In this document: positions 18,456 through 27,767 of the stretch, one piece after another
Layout of the letters: each line of letters opens with the position of its first letter
Position numbering within the stretch: the stretch's first letter is position 1
Source of the DNA: an uncultured bacterium
Lineage (GTDB): Bacteria; Verrucomicrobiota; Verrucomicrobiia; CAIQCK01
DNA length: 64,000 nucleotides
Direction of reading: 5' to 3'
Assembly: GCA_903870275.1 (NCBI GenBank)
Contig: CAIQCK010000119.1
Location: 62,001-126,000, forward strand
The notes under the pieces: generated by a model
The model's database searches: none
What the model was told of the DNA's origin: nothing
What the model saw: only the letters and a program-made list of their open reading frames with translations
Position numbers and translations under genes: made by a program

Positions 18456-18515
18456 CCGTGATGTCCATTCGACAAAAACTTTTCCGCCGCTGCTGAAAAC
18501 TGGTTAGATTGCGCC

Positions 18516-19877
18516 ATGCCAGAGACTTTTCGATTCGCCATCATCGGCGACTGCCATTTCGTCAGCCCGAAATATCACGCCGCGGCAAACCGTGGCGACG
18601 ACTACCGGCGTTACGCGTGGATGATGGAGAACGTCTGGCCGCGCGTGATGTCGGAGATCGCGGCGGAGAAGCCGGCGTTTCTGGTGCAGCTCGGCGACTT
18701 TGTCGAGGGCGCGCGCGATCCGTCACTGCAATCGGCGGAGTTGCGCGAGGCACTTGAGCTGCTCCGGAACGGTTGCGGCTGCCCGATGTGGTTCGTCAAG
18801 GGCAACCACGATCGCGAGCTGGCGCTGCGCGAGGTGGCAATGCCGGAGCTGCGCGAGCGACTGCTGGCGCTGGGCGGCGGCAAGGGCCGTCCGCTGACGA
18901 CGTTCCATTATGCGTTCAGCCACGGCGACGCGCGGTTCATCGTGGTGGACGACGTGAGTTTGCGCCCCGGCTTGCCGCAGGTGGCGTGGCTGGAGAGTGA
19001 ATTGAAATGGGCGCAGGAGCACGCAGCGAGGACATTTCTGTTTTCGCACGCGCCGCTGTTCTCCATCGGCCGGCCGTTCTGGGGTTACAAGCCGATGCTC
19101 GACGTGACGCTGCCGCTGCTGGACCGCTACCGCGTGGACGCGTTTTTCTGCGGGCACTCGCACAACCACGCGGCGACGCTGCATCGCAACGTCCGCCATC
19201 CGTTGCTGCACCTGGAAACGACGATCCTCGGCTATCCACAGGCCCCGCTGGTGCCGCTGCACGAGGTGCGGCCGTCGGCGGTATCGCGCCACAGCTACGA
19301 TTATTTTTGGGGCTTCCTGGAAGATTCCGCGCCATCGTGGCATCTCGTCACCGTTGCCGGCGCGCAAGTCCGCGCGGAATGGCGTCTGCTCGGGCGCGGC
19401 GCGGCGGGCGTACTGGAGTGGACCGAAGCCGGGCGCGTGGCGTGCGTGCGGCAACCGGAGTTTCCGCCGCGCGTCGGGCTGGGCGCGGCGGAGTTGCACG
19501 ACGTGCGGGAGGCGCGTGTGTTCATGGCGGGCTACAAGTGCCTCGATCCGGAGAAGCGCGTGTTGTTAAACGGGGAGCCAATCGGCGTCACGCCGCCCCT
19601 GACCTGTTTCGAAGGCCACATGGCGGTGACTGTGCCGCCGGAGAAACTTACCGCGCTCGTCGTTGAGAACGAAGTCGTGGTCGAAAACCCGCACGGCGAA
19701 AAGTTTCTGCTCGGCGCCTTTTACATCGAGGCCCGGTTGCGTGACGGCCGGCTGGCGCGCTCCACGGTGGCGCAGGAAGTTTATGCGACGTGCGGCGACT
19801 GGGATGCGTGGAACTCGCCGATCCTGCGGCACGTGACGCCGGGGGAACCGATCCGGGTTGAGGGATTGGTGTTTTGA
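18516..19877 (+). CDS. Calcineurin-like metallophosphoesterase
   Basis: The 453-aa protein carries the metallophosphatase motif series: IIGDCHF (D-x-H), QLGDFVEG (GD), KGNHDREL (GNHD), LFSHAPLF and FCGHSHNHA (GHxH), together forming a dinuclear metal site within the first 235 residues. The C-terminal 200 residues are beta-rich and may be an accessory domain. No signal peptide is visible, so a cytoplasmic phosphoesterase is likely; the substrate cannot be predicted. It ends just before a degenerate tandem repeat tract that separates it from the convergent MEMO1-AMMECR1 gene. Confidence 0.85.
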   Translation: MPETFRFAIIGDCHFVSPKYHAAANRGDDYRRYAWMMENVWPRVMSEIAAEKPAFLVQLGDFVEGARDPSLQSAELREALELLRNGCGCPMWFVKGNHDRELALREVAMPELRERLLALGGGKGRPLTTFHYAFSHGDARFIVVDDVSLRPGLPQVAWLESELKWAQEHAARTFLFSHAPLFSIGRPFWGYKPMLDVTLPLLDRYRVDAFFCGHSHNHAATLHRNVRHPLLHLETTILGYPQAPLVPLHEVRPSAVSRHSYDYFWGFLEDSAPSWHLVTVAGAQVRAEWRLLGRGAAGVLEWTEAGRVACVRQPEFPPRVGLGAAELHDVREARVFMAGYKCLDPEKRVLLNGEPIGVTPPLTCFEGHMAVTVPPEKLTALVVENEVVVENPHGEKFLLGAFYIEARLRDGRLARSTVAQEVYATCGDWDAWNSPILRHVTPGEPIRVEGLVF

Positions 19878-19882
19878 GGAGC

Positions 19883-19962
19883 GTAACTCGTAATTCTTGG
19901 TTCGTAAGTCGCCCAGTTCCAACTGCGAATCACGGGTTACGAATCCCGAATCCCGGATCCCG
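19883..19962. repeat. Degenerate GATTCGTAA-like tandem tract
   Basis: On the minus strand this tract repeats variants of GGATTCGTAA and CTTACGAA every 8-12 nt. It lies between the convergent metallophosphoesterase and MEMO1-AMMECR1 genes and overlaps the 3' end of the latter, whose last residues (ERDPGFGIRNP) are encoded by it. It looks like non-coding repeat expansion rather than a selected protein tail. Confidence 0.6.
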
Positions 19963-21432
19963 CTCCCCAAACGCTTCCGTCTCGAAACAGTGCAGCGTGC
20001 AACCGCTGCGCCAGGCGTCGCGCGGCAGGCCGGCCTTGAGGCAGAGGTGGGCGAGTGTTTCCTCCGGCGCCCATCCCTGCTCGACCATCACCTCCGGCAG
20101 GAACAGCGCGCGGCGGCCGTTCTTCTCCAGGATGAGGCCGTGTTTGCCGTGCACGAACTCTTCGATGCCGCGCACGGGAAACGGCGGCTTCAGCACGTTG
20201 ATCTCGATGTGAACGCGTTCCAACTCGTCCGCGCCAACCGGGAAGAAACGCGGGTCGCCCGTGGCGGCGCTGACGGCGTTGTGCGCCACGTTGAGCGCCA
20301 GCGGCTCGTCCGCCTCGATGCTGCCGATGCAGCCGCGCAACTTGCCGTCTTCGGTCAGCGTGACAAACGCCGCGCCGGCCTGCATCAGTTTCGGCGCCAG
20401 TCGTCCGGTGTCCACCACCGGTTCTTCGACGCGCCCGACGATGTTCTGTCCCATGGCTTGACGTGCCAGTTCGAGCAACGCGCGTTTCTCGCCGGCGGTG
20501 AACGGCTCGGCCTTTGCGGCGGCGCGCGGCGGCCCGCCGGTCCCGCCAAAGGCGATGGCAGCGTAGCTGACGGACTGTTCGTAATCATGCTCCACGTCGC
20601 CGGAAAGCGCATAGGCCGTGAGCACCGGCGGCGGCATTTGGCACAATCGCGCGAGCCGCAACAACACACCGATCGGCACACGACCGCAAATGGTATTGTG
20701 CGTGCGCGCCATGTAGTCGTCAAAACCGGCCGGGTCCAGCGCCAGAATCCTGTCAATGCCTTCGCGATCGAGTTGCGTGATGTGCTCGCGATCTGTTTTG
20801 CCAAATGGCTCGAAATCGAAGCTCGGTCCGTAATGACAGAAATCGCTGCTGGCCACGATCAGTGTGCGCTCGTCCCACAACGGCAGCAACGCCTCGGCCA
20901 GCGTGTCGCGTTCACCCGCCGTCATTTCGCCCACGACCAACGGCACGAGGCTGAATCGGCCGAGTGTTTTTTGCAGGAACGGCAACTGCACCTCCAGCGA
21001 GTGTTCGCGCGCGTGCGCCTCCGGCCGGTCGCTCACCAGCTTGCAGCGACAAAGATTGGCGGCGGCGTCCGTGTCCACCGGCACGTCGCCGAGCGGCGTG
21101 CGGAACGCGCTGAAGTTGCCGACACTCGCGCCGCGCAACAACGTAAAGTGGCCCGGCGCCATCACCACGACGCGCGCAAACTGACCCGGTTGGAGGCGTT
21201 TGTAGTTGGCCGCGGCCGTCGGGCCGCTGTAGGCATAGCCGGCGTGGGGGCAGATCATCGCGCGCACCGGGCCGGGCAGCGCAGGCGCCGCCGGCGCGAC
21301 ATCGAGCTGGCGCTCGATGGTTGCCGCGAGCGTTTTCGCGTCGCCGGGATAAAACTGTCCCGCGACGGACGGTTCGCGCACGCCGGAGAAACCTTTCCCG
21401 CCGCCGGCCGGCTTGTTGTTGAACAACTTCAC
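19930..21432 (-). CDS. Fused MEMO1-like plus AMMECR1-domain protein (AmmeMemoRadiSam system B-A)
   Basis: The 500-aa protein from a GTG start joins two domains usually encoded separately. Residues 15-300 match the MEMO1 family: PSVAGQFYPGD, ICPHAGYAYSGPTAA, EHSLEVQLPFLQ and SSDFCHYGP supply the conserved His, Asp and Cys pocket related to extradiol dioxygenases. Residues 310-480 match AMMECR1: FVTLTEDGKLRGCIGSIEA, HNAVSAATGDPRF and FLPEVMVEQGW. In bacteria and archaea these two families accompany a radical-SAM enzyme in the so-called AmmeMemoRadiSam system; none is seen in this window. The biochemical role is not established. The C-terminal tail is repeat-derived. Confidence 0.88.
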   Translation of the reverse strand: MKLFNNKPAGGGKGFSGVREPSVAGQFYPGDAKTLAATIERQLDVAPAAPALPGPVRAMICPHAGYAYSGPTAAANYKRLQPGQFARVVVMAPGHFTLLRGASVGNFSAFRTPLGDVPVDTDAAANLCRCKLVSDRPEAHAREHSLEVQLPFLQKTLGRFSLVPLVVGEMTAGERDTLAEALLPLWDERTLIVASSDFCHYGPSFDFEPFGKTDREHITQLDREGIDRILALDPAGFDDYMARTHNTICGRVPIGVLLRLARLCQMPPPVLTAYALSGDVEHDYEQSVSYAAIAFGGTGGPPRAAAKAEPFTAGEKRALLELARQAMGQNIVGRVEEPVVDTGRLAPKLMQAGAAFVTLTEDGKLRGCIGSIEADEPLALNVAHNAVSAATGDPRFFPVGADELERVHIEINVLKPPFPVRGIEEFVHGKHGLILEKNGRRALFLPEVMVEQGWAPEETLAHLCLKAGLPRDAWRSGCTLHCFETEAFGERDPGFGIRNP

Positions 21433-21528
21433 GGCCTGGTCCCTTTACAACTTTGCGACCAGATTTTCACCAGTGTTTAACTTAGCACACCGGCCGGCGC
21501 GGACAACGGCAAAAACCAGCAGCGGTCC

Positions 21529-22221
21529 TTACACTCCAGGAGCAGGCGCCGCGTGGGCGCGCTCCAGGGCCGCCTTGAATTTCTCAGCGGATTCCGTGAT
21601 GCCCGAGCGCGCGGCGGAGAACTTGCCAAACGTCTTGCTGACATCCAACGCCAGCGGCGTTTGTTTGGTGAGGAAGGCGGCGACGGCGGTGCCGGATTGC
21701 GCGTCGCACAGTTCGCCCGCGAGGGTGACGGAACCCATGAACGACCCCTGCATGCCGGCGCCGCTCTTGATCAGGTTGATCCCTGCGCCGGCGGGAGCGA
21801 GATGCGAAACGACCGCCAACGAAGGAGTGGTCAGTTCCACATCCGTCAGGGTCAGCTTTATACGAAGCACGCCCGGACCGGGCTGATCCACCACACCATA
21901 GGCTTTTCCCAGAACGCGGACGAACTCCGCGCGCGCGAATTGAGCCAATTCCTGTTTTTCCTGTTCGGTGACTTTATGTTTGTGCCAACTGGCGTCGGTG
22001 CCCTGGTAGATGGCGACCGGGTCAATGATGAACTTCGAATACTGGGCGAATTTCACGCCTTCTTTGAGATAAACCAAGCTGTGGGGGAAGCGGGTGTCGC
22101 GTTCCAGCTTCTCCGCTTCGGGCACTTCGGAATACTTCCCGGATTTTGGTGCCGTCGAACAGCCTGCCACCAACAAGCCGATGGCGAGGGAACAAACCAC
22201 ACTTACTGTTGTTGTTTTCAT
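21529..22221 (-). CDS. DUF3313-family lipoprotein
   Basis: The 230-aa protein has a lipoprotein signal ending in LLVAGCSTAPK, so it is probably anchored at the outer or inner membrane face. The body (SGKYSEVPEAEK; DPVAIYQGTDAS; ARAEFVRVLGKAYGVV; GAGINLIKSGAG) fits the DUF3313 family, whose function is unknown. AAGGAG lies just upstream of the ATG. It is the last gene of the eight-gene minus-strand envelope operon, 65 nt after the DUF4410 gene, with a GGGGA-rich repeat tract between. Confidence 0.78.
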   Translation of the reverse strand: MKTTTVSVVCSLAIGLLVAGCSTAPKSGKYSEVPEAEKLERDTRFPHSLVYLKEGVKFAQYSKFIIDPVAIYQGTDASWHKHKVTEQEKQELAQFARAEFVRVLGKAYGVVDQPGPGVLRIKLTLTDVELTTPSLAVVSHLAPAGAGINLIKSGAGMQGSFMGSVTLAGELCDAQSGTAVAAFLTKQTPLALDVSKTFGKFSAARSGITESAEKFKAALERAHAAPAPGV

Positions 22222-22237
22222 TTCGGTTCTCCTTGTT

Positions 22238-22269
22238 ATTGATTATTGGGGACTGGGAATTGGGGATGA
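22238..22269. repeat. Short degenerate ATTGGGGA tandem tract
   Basis: The plus strand reads ATTGGGGA, CTGGGA and ATTGGGGA in succession in the gap between the DUF4410 and DUF3313 genes. It is short, and similar in style to other degenerate tracts in the window. Confidence 0.45.
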
Positions 22270-22286
22270 CGTTGTGTTCCGGCGTC

Positions 22287-23045
22287 TTACTGTGGCTTTG
22301 CCGAACCTTGTTTCATGCAACTGACCAAGCTCTTGGCGATTTCAGCACCGAGACTTTTGATATCTTTCTCAGTGCCGTGCCGTTTGTCCATGACAAATTT
22401 TGCGCCCATGACGTAAGGATTCATCATGATGAGGCCGCCGGGCATCTTCTTGGCGCGGCTGCCGGAGCCCATGACCATGATGGGCACGCCTGCATCGCGG
22501 GTGAGATCGGACACCACCACGTCCGCCTCGGCTTTGCCGGAGCCAGCGCCAAAACCAACGGTGGCTTGGACTGCGGCCTGGCCTTCCTTCACTTCCTCGA
22601 ACCATCCGGTGACCAGCCAGCCTTCTCGCGGCAACGGCGCGTTGCTCGCGGCAAACTGAATCCGGCCCTTGGTCTGGTCGGGATAGTATTCGGCACGGAT
22701 TTCCGGAAGGTATTCGGCGCGCAGTCCCGCCTTTCTCAAATCCTTGACGATCGAGTCCGAGAGGATGTGAACCAACGCCGCGGCTTTGTCGGCTGGATCC
22801 TGGTTGCGTTGAAGCGGACCCCGCCCGCCGAGAAGGTGCGGCCGATCACCGCCGGCCAGTCCCTTGTGCTCGATCTGGGATGAATCCAGGTGGAAATCGG
22901 TCACGTAGATGACGGCTGGCGCTGCCGGCAACGCCCTGACGATTTGATCTGACGTCGCGGGCTGTTGCCCGACGGCGCCTCCGGGCAGGCAGACGAATGC
23001 GAGCCAGGCGGCGGAGCATATCCATTGGTGAACGGGGGTGTTCAT
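22287..23045 (-). CDS. DUF4410-family exported protein
   Basis: The 252-aa protein has an N-terminal signal (WICSAAWLAFVCLPGGAVG) and the DUF4410 layout: a strand-rich start (APAVIYVTDFHLD), LSDSIVKDLRKAGLRAEY, then LVTGWFEEVKEGQAAVQATVGFGAG, which resembles periplasmic proteins of unknown function found near efflux genes. Its ATG overlaps the stop of the outer-membrane-factor gene by 4 nt (ATGA), so the two are translationally coupled. This places it firmly in the RND operon. Confidence 0.78.
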   Translation of the reverse strand: MNTPVHQWICSAAWLAFVCLPGGAVGQQPATSDQIVRALPAAPAVIYVTDFHLDSSQIEHKGLAGGDRPHLLGGRGPLQRNQDPADKAAALVHILSDSIVKDLRKAGLRAEYLPEIRAEYYPDQTKGRIQFAASNAPLPREGWLVTGWFEEVKEGQAAVQATVGFGAGSGKAEADVVVSDLTRDAGVPIMVMGSGSRAKKMPGGLIMMNPYVMGAKFVMDKRHGTEKDIKSLGAEIAKSLVSCMKQGSAKPQ

Positions 23046-24562
23046 GGTTTCCTTTGAATCGGGGGTTGTGGTTGCGGTTTCGACTTCGTCTCTTCCGGGC
23101 GGACGGGCTGCATCTCCTGTTGCCAGCCGCCACCGAGAGCCTTGTAGAGCTGGACAATCGCCAGCAACTGATTGAGCTGTGTCTGCGCGAGCGAGTTCTC
23201 GGCGGGGAACAGTTCATTTTGCGCGTCCAGCACATCGAAGTAACTGGCCTTGCCGGCCACGTATCGCTTTGTCGCAACACTCACGGCCTGCTTGTACGCG
23301 CGAACGGATCGCGCCTGCTGCTCGCAGACTCCTTCGAGTTTTTCCCGGTCAATGAGAGCGTTGGCAACATCACCCAGGGCGTTGAGCGCCGTCTGCTCGT
23401 AGGTGAGCCGCGCTTCGTCCCACGCGGCCTTGGCCTGGCGGTATTGGGCAATCAGTTTTCCTCCCTGAAAAATCGGTCCTGAAGCATTGGCGGCAAGCGA
23501 CCACCCGTTGGCCGTGCCGCTGGTCATCGCAATCGTCGAGAGGTCAGGGCTCATCTTTCCGGCGAACGCCGTCAGACCGATCTTGGGAAGGAATTCGGCC
23601 ATCGCGACGCCGATCTGCGCGTTGGCGGTCCGAAGGTTCTGTTCGGCTTGCCGGATGTCGGGCCGGCGTTCGAGCAGCGTGCTGGGCAGGCCGGCGGGCA
23701 CGGCGGGGGGCATGGTCTCCCCCAACAACTTCGCGGTGCGCGGGATCGGGCCGGGCGCGCGACCGAGGAGGATGTTGATCTGGTTTTCCTTGCGGACGAT
23801 CTGGCGTTCGACATCGGGAATGGCCGCGGCAGCCGTCGCCATCGAGGCTTCGGCACGCGAGGTGTCGAGCAGCGAGGCGGCGCCTCCCTCCAGCTTCCGC
23901 TTGAACAACGTGTAGCTTTCACCGAAAGACTTCGTGGTGCGTTTGGCGATGTCCAGCGCGAGGTCGAGTTCGAGGAGTTCGAAATAAGCCTGGGCCACGG
24001 AACTGACAAGGCTGAGGGTGACGCCGTTGCGGGCTTCCTCGCTGGCAAGAAATTGAGCGCGGGCCGCTTCATTGAGGCGGCGAATGCGCCCCCACAGGTC
24101 CACCTCCCACGCGGCGTTGAGAGAGCCCAGCGCCGTGTTGAACACCGTGGGATTCTGCGGATTGGGAGCGGGATTTCCCACGAACTGGTTTTTGCCGCGA
24201 CCGACGGCGCCTTGGTAATCCACCGTCGGGAAAAACTGGGAGCGCACCTGCGCCGCCGACTGGCGGGCCTGTTCGATGCGGGTCACGGCGATGCGCGCGT
24301 CATAGTTGTTCGCCAACGCGGTCTGGATGAGCTGTTTCAGCGCTTCGTCCTTGTAGATGTCCCACCACGTCACGTCGGCCAGGGAGTTCGTCGTTGCGAG
24401 GCCGGTGGCGCTGCGGAAATTATCGGGCGAAGCCACGGCCGGGCGCTTGTAGTTCGGGCCGATCGCGCAACCGTCGAGAAAGAGTGCAGCCGCGCACGCG
24501 GCCACGGCGACCGCGTGGCGCAACCGTCGTTGGCCTTCAGTTATTGAAGCTTTCCTGGTCAT
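23042..24562 (-). CDS. RND efflux outer-membrane factor lipoprotein (OprM/NodT type)
   Basis: The track starts at 24655, inside the upstream permease gene; the ATG at 24562 gives 506 aa with lipobox LFLDGCAIGPNYKRP, the NodT-family N-terminal signature. It has two OEP repeats: ALKQLIQTALANNYDARIA starts the first, and QAEQNLRTANAQIG belongs to the second. This TolC-like channel completes the tripartite pump encoded by the upstream adaptor and permease genes. It starts 26 nt after the second permease and overlaps DUF4410 by 4 nt. Confidence 0.92.
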   Translation of the reverse strand: MTRKASITEGQRRLRHAVAVAACAAALFLDGCAIGPNYKRPAVASPDNFRSATGLATTNSLADVTWWDIYKDEALKQLIQTALANNYDARIAVTRIEQARQSAAQVRSQFFPTVDYQGAVGRGKNQFVGNPAPNPQNPTVFNTALGSLNAAWEVDLWGRIRRLNEAARAQFLASEEARNGVTLSLVSSVAQAYFELLELDLALDIAKRTTKSFGESYTLFKRKLEGGAASLLDTSRAEASMATAAAAIPDVERQIVRKENQINILLGRAPGPIPRTAKLLGETMPPAVPAGLPSTLLERRPDIRQAEQNLRTANAQIGVAMAEFLPKIGLTAFAGKMSPDLSTIAMTSGTANGWSLAANASGPIFQGGKLIAQYRQAKAAWDEARLTYEQTALNALGDVANALIDREKLEGVCEQQARSVRAYKQAVSVATKRYVAGKASYFDVLDAQNELFPAENSLAQTQLNQLLAIVQLYKALGGGWQQEMQPVRPEETKSKPQPQPPIQRKP

Positions 24563-24588
24563 AGTCCCGTTTGGTGTTTTGTATTCAA

Positions 24589-27500
24589 TCAACCCGATCC
24601 TTCGGGCGTGAGCCTCGGCGTTTCGGGGACGGCGGCGTGTTTCTTCCCGCCCCACTTTTCAACCACGTAAAACGTCACTGGGATCAGGAAGATGGCGATG
24701 CCCGTCGCGGCGAGCATGCCGCCGATGACCACCGTGCCCATCACCTGCCGGGCGATGGCGCCGGAGCCGGACGCCATGGCCAGCGGCAGACAGCCGAGGA
24801 TGAACGCGAACGAAGTCATCAAGATTGGCCGCAGCCGCAACCGCGCACCGGCCAGCGCGGCGTCCACAAGGCTCTTGCCGCTTTCGTATTCCATCTTGGC
24901 GAACTCGACGATGAGGATGGCGTTTTTGGCGGCCAGACCGATAAGCATCACCAAACCGATCTGGGCATAGATGTTGTTTTCCATCTGCCGCACCATCAGC
25001 CCGGCAAACGCGCCGAACACCGCGATGGGCGTGCCGAGCAGCACGCTGAACGGCAGCGACCAGCTTTCGTATTGCGCCGCCAGGATCAGGAATACGAACA
25101 GCAGGGAGAGGCTGAAGATGGCCACCGGCGAGATGCCTTGCTGCGCCTTTTTCTCCTGGTAGGACATCGCGAGGTAGTCGTAACCCATCTCGCGCGGCAT
25201 GGTTTTCTCAAACACGTCCTCCAGGGCCTTCATCGCCTGCGCGGAACTGAAGCCGGGATTGGCGGTCACGTTGAGTTGCGCGCAGCGGTAGAGATTATAC
25301 CGCAACGTGAACTCCGGGCCGGCGCAATCCTCAATGGTCGTCACCGCCGACAGCGGCACCATGTTGCCGTCGTTGTTTCGCACGTGGAATTGGCCGAGAT
25401 GATCCGCCCGCGTGCGATACTCGCCTTCCGCCTGCACATACATCTGCCACTGGCGTCCGAACCGGTTGAAATAATTCACAAACGTCCCGCCCATGAAACA
25501 CTGGAGCGTCTGATACACGTCACTCAGGGCGATGCCCTGCTTGATCACCTTGTCGCGGTCCACCTTGATGAACATTTGCGGCACCGAGGCCAGCATGGTG
25601 GTCATCACATTTTCAATCTCCGGCCGCTGCCGCACCGCGGCAATGAACTTGTTCACGTTGGCGGCGAGGAACTGCACGTCACGGCCGGAGCGGTCTTCCA
25701 GCATGAACGTCACGCCGCCGGAGGTGCCCACGCCGGGGATCGCCGGCGGCGGGAACGCGAAGCCGTAACCGTCGGGCACGGTCTGCAACCCGTGATTCAG
25801 CGCCGCCAGGATGTGCTCGTATTGTTCCTCCGGCTTCTTGCGCACCGACCACGGCTTCAGCTTGATGAAGAAGAAGCCGCTATAGGTGGCCGTCACGCCG
25901 CTGATCATGCTGTAGCCCACCACGGTGGTGCAATCCTCGACGCCCGGCACTTTTCGAATGATTTCATCCGCCTTGTGACAGGCGTGCTCGGTGCGCTGGA
26001 GCGACGCGGCATTCGGCAGCTGGATGCCTCCGAACACGTAGCCCATGTCCTCTTCGGGCAGGAAACTGGTCGGCGTTTTGTCGCCCAGGAAGCCGCCCGC
26101 CACCGCCACGGTCAACAGAAACAGGAGGCTGAAGCTGCTTTTGCGGACCAACGCCCCGCAGACACCCGCATACCCGTCGGTGGTCCGGCCGAAGCCGCGG
26201 TTGAACATGTCGTAGAATTTCTGCAGCAGCCCGCTCGATTTCTTCTTCGGCCGCAGCAACAACGCCGAAAGCGCCGGGCTGAGCGACAACGCGTTGAAAG
26301 CGGAAACGAGGACCGAGATCGCAATGGTGATGGCGAACTGCTGATAAAGCCGGCCCGTGATGCCGGGGATGAACGCCGTCGGGATGAACACGGCGGCCAG
26401 GATGAGCGCAATGGCGACCACCGGCCCGGACACTTGTTCCATGGCCTTGAGCGTGGCATCCCTCGGCGACAGGCCATGTTCGATGTGGTGCTCGACCGCC
26501 TCCACCACGACAATGGCGTCGTCCACGACGAGACCGATGGCGAGCACGAGGCCGAAGAGCGACAGCGTGTTGATCGAGAACCCGAGCAGCGGAAACACCG
26601 CAAAGGTTCCGATGAGCGACACGGGCACCGCCAGCAACGGGATAAGCGTCGCCCGCCAGCCTTGCAGGAACACGAACACGACGATCATCACCAGGAGCAG
26701 CGCTTCATACAGCGTCTTGATGATTTCCTTGATGCCTTCCGTGACGGCCTCGGTGGTATCGAGGGCGATGGCATAATCGAGATCCTGCGGAAAACGCTGT
26801 TTCCACTCCTCCATCAGCTTCTTGGCGCGGTTGGCCGTGTCAATGGCGTTGGAGCCGGGAAGCTGATACACGCATATGATCGCCGCGGGTTTGTTGTTGA
26901 AACGGCCCTTGTACCCATAGGTTTGCGCGCCCAACTCGACGCGGCCCACGTCCTTAACGCGCAACAACGACCCGTCGGAGTTGGCGCGAATGACGATCTG
27001 GCCGAACTCTTCTTCTTTGACGAGCCGGCCTTGCGCGCGCACCGCATAGGTAAACTCCTGCCCGTGCGGCACCGGTTCCGCGCCGATCTGGCCGGACGGA
27101 TTCACCGCGTTTTGGGCGTTGAGCGCGTCCGTGATGTCGCCGACGGTGACGCCCAGCTTGGCCAACTGGTCGGGCTTGACCCAGAGCCGCATCGCATACT
27201 GGCCCGCGCCGAAAATTTGCACCTGGCCGACGCCCTGCACGCGCGAGAGCGGATCGTTGATGTTGATGTAGCCGTAGTTGGTGATGAAGATCTCGTCGTA
27301 AGTGTTCTTGGGCGAGTAGAGCGCAAAAATCAGCAACGGGCTGGACGTGGACTTGGTCACGGTGACGCCGTAGTTGTTCACGTCCGACGGCAACTGCGAC
27401 TGCGCCTGACCGAGACGCATCTGCGTGAGCACCTGGTCGGTATTGGGATCGGTTGCCACGTCGAAGTTCACGCGCAACGTCATCTGGCCGTTGTTGGCGT

Positions 27501-27744
27501 TGACCGAATACATGTAGTTCATGTTGTCCACGCCGCTCATCTGCTGCTCGATGGGCGTGGCAACCGACTCTTCGACGGTGACCGCATCCGCCCCGACATA
27601 GGTGCCCTGCACCTGGATTTCGGGGGGAATGATATTCGGGAACTGGGCGATGGGCAGACCCAGGATCGCCACAACGCCCACAATGACCGTCACAATGGCA
27701 ATCACCATCGCCACGATCGGCCGGTTAATAAAAAATTTACACAT
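24589..27744 (-). CDS. RND efflux permease, HAE1/AcrB type (second tandem copy)
   Basis: The 1051-aa inner-membrane pump has the RND layout of two sets of helices and large periplasmic loops. [18 protein letters not shown] is the classic N-terminus. [20 protein letters not shown] contains the proton-relay Asp pair, and [20 protein letters not shown] contains the relay Lys. [17 protein letters not shown] and [12 protein letters not shown] are porter-domain segments. It should export hydrophobic or amphiphilic compounds using the proton gradient. It follows a close paralogue by 23 nt. The 1097-aa plus-strand ORF across it is a codon-bias shadow. Confidence 0.94.
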   Translation of the reverse strand: MCKFFINRPIVAMVIAIVTVIVGVVAILGLPIAQFPNIIPPEIQVQGTYVGADAVTVEESVATPIEQQMSGVDNMNYMYSVNANNGQMTLRVNFDVATDPNTDQVLTQMRLGQAQSQLPSDVNNYGVTVTKSTSSPLLIFALYSPKNTYDEIFITNYGYININDPLSRVQGVGQVQIFGAGQYAMRLWVKPDQLAKLGVTVGDITDALNAQNAVNPSGQIGAEPVPHGQEFTYAVRAQGRLVKEEEFGQIVIRANSDGSLLRVKDVGRVELGAQTYGYKGRFNNKPAAIICVYQLPGSNAIDTANRAKKLMEEWKQRFPQDLDYAIALDTTEAVTEGIKEIIKTLYEALLLVMIVVFVFLQGWRATLIPLLAVPVSLIGTFAVFPLLGFSINTLSLFGLVLAIGLVVDDAIVVVEAVEHHIEHGLSPRDATLKAMEQVSGPVVAIALILAAVFIPTAFIPGITGRLYQQFAITIAISVLVSAFNALSLSPALSALLLRPKKKSSGLLQKFYDMFNRGFGRTTDGYAGVCGALVRKSSFSLLFLLTVAVAGGFLGDKTPTSFLPEEDMGYVFGGIQLPNAASLQRTEHACHKADEIIRKVPGVEDCTTVVGYSMISGVTATYSGFFFIKLKPWSVRKKPEEQYEHILAALNHGLQTVPDGYGFAFPPPAIPGVGTSGGVTFMLEDRSGRDVQFLAANVNKFIAAVRQRPEIENVMTTMLASVPQMFIKVDRDKVIKQGIALSDVYQTLQCFMGGTFVNYFNRFGRQWQMYVQAEGEYRTRADHLGQFHVRNNDGNMVPLSAVTTIEDCAGPEFTLRYNLYRCAQLNVTANPGFSSAQAMKALEDVFEKTMPREMGYDYLAMSYQEKKAQQGISPVAIFSLSLLFVFLILAAQYESWSLPFSVLLGTPIAVFGAFAGLMVRQMENNIYAQIGLVMLIGLAAKNAILIVEFAKMEYESGKSLVDAALAGARLRLRPILMTSFAFILGCLPLAMASGSGAIARQVMGTVVIGGMLAATGIAIFLIPVTFYVVEKWGGKKHAAVPETPRLTPEGSG

Positions 27745-27767
27745 GACAGTTCAGCTTTTCGTCATCG

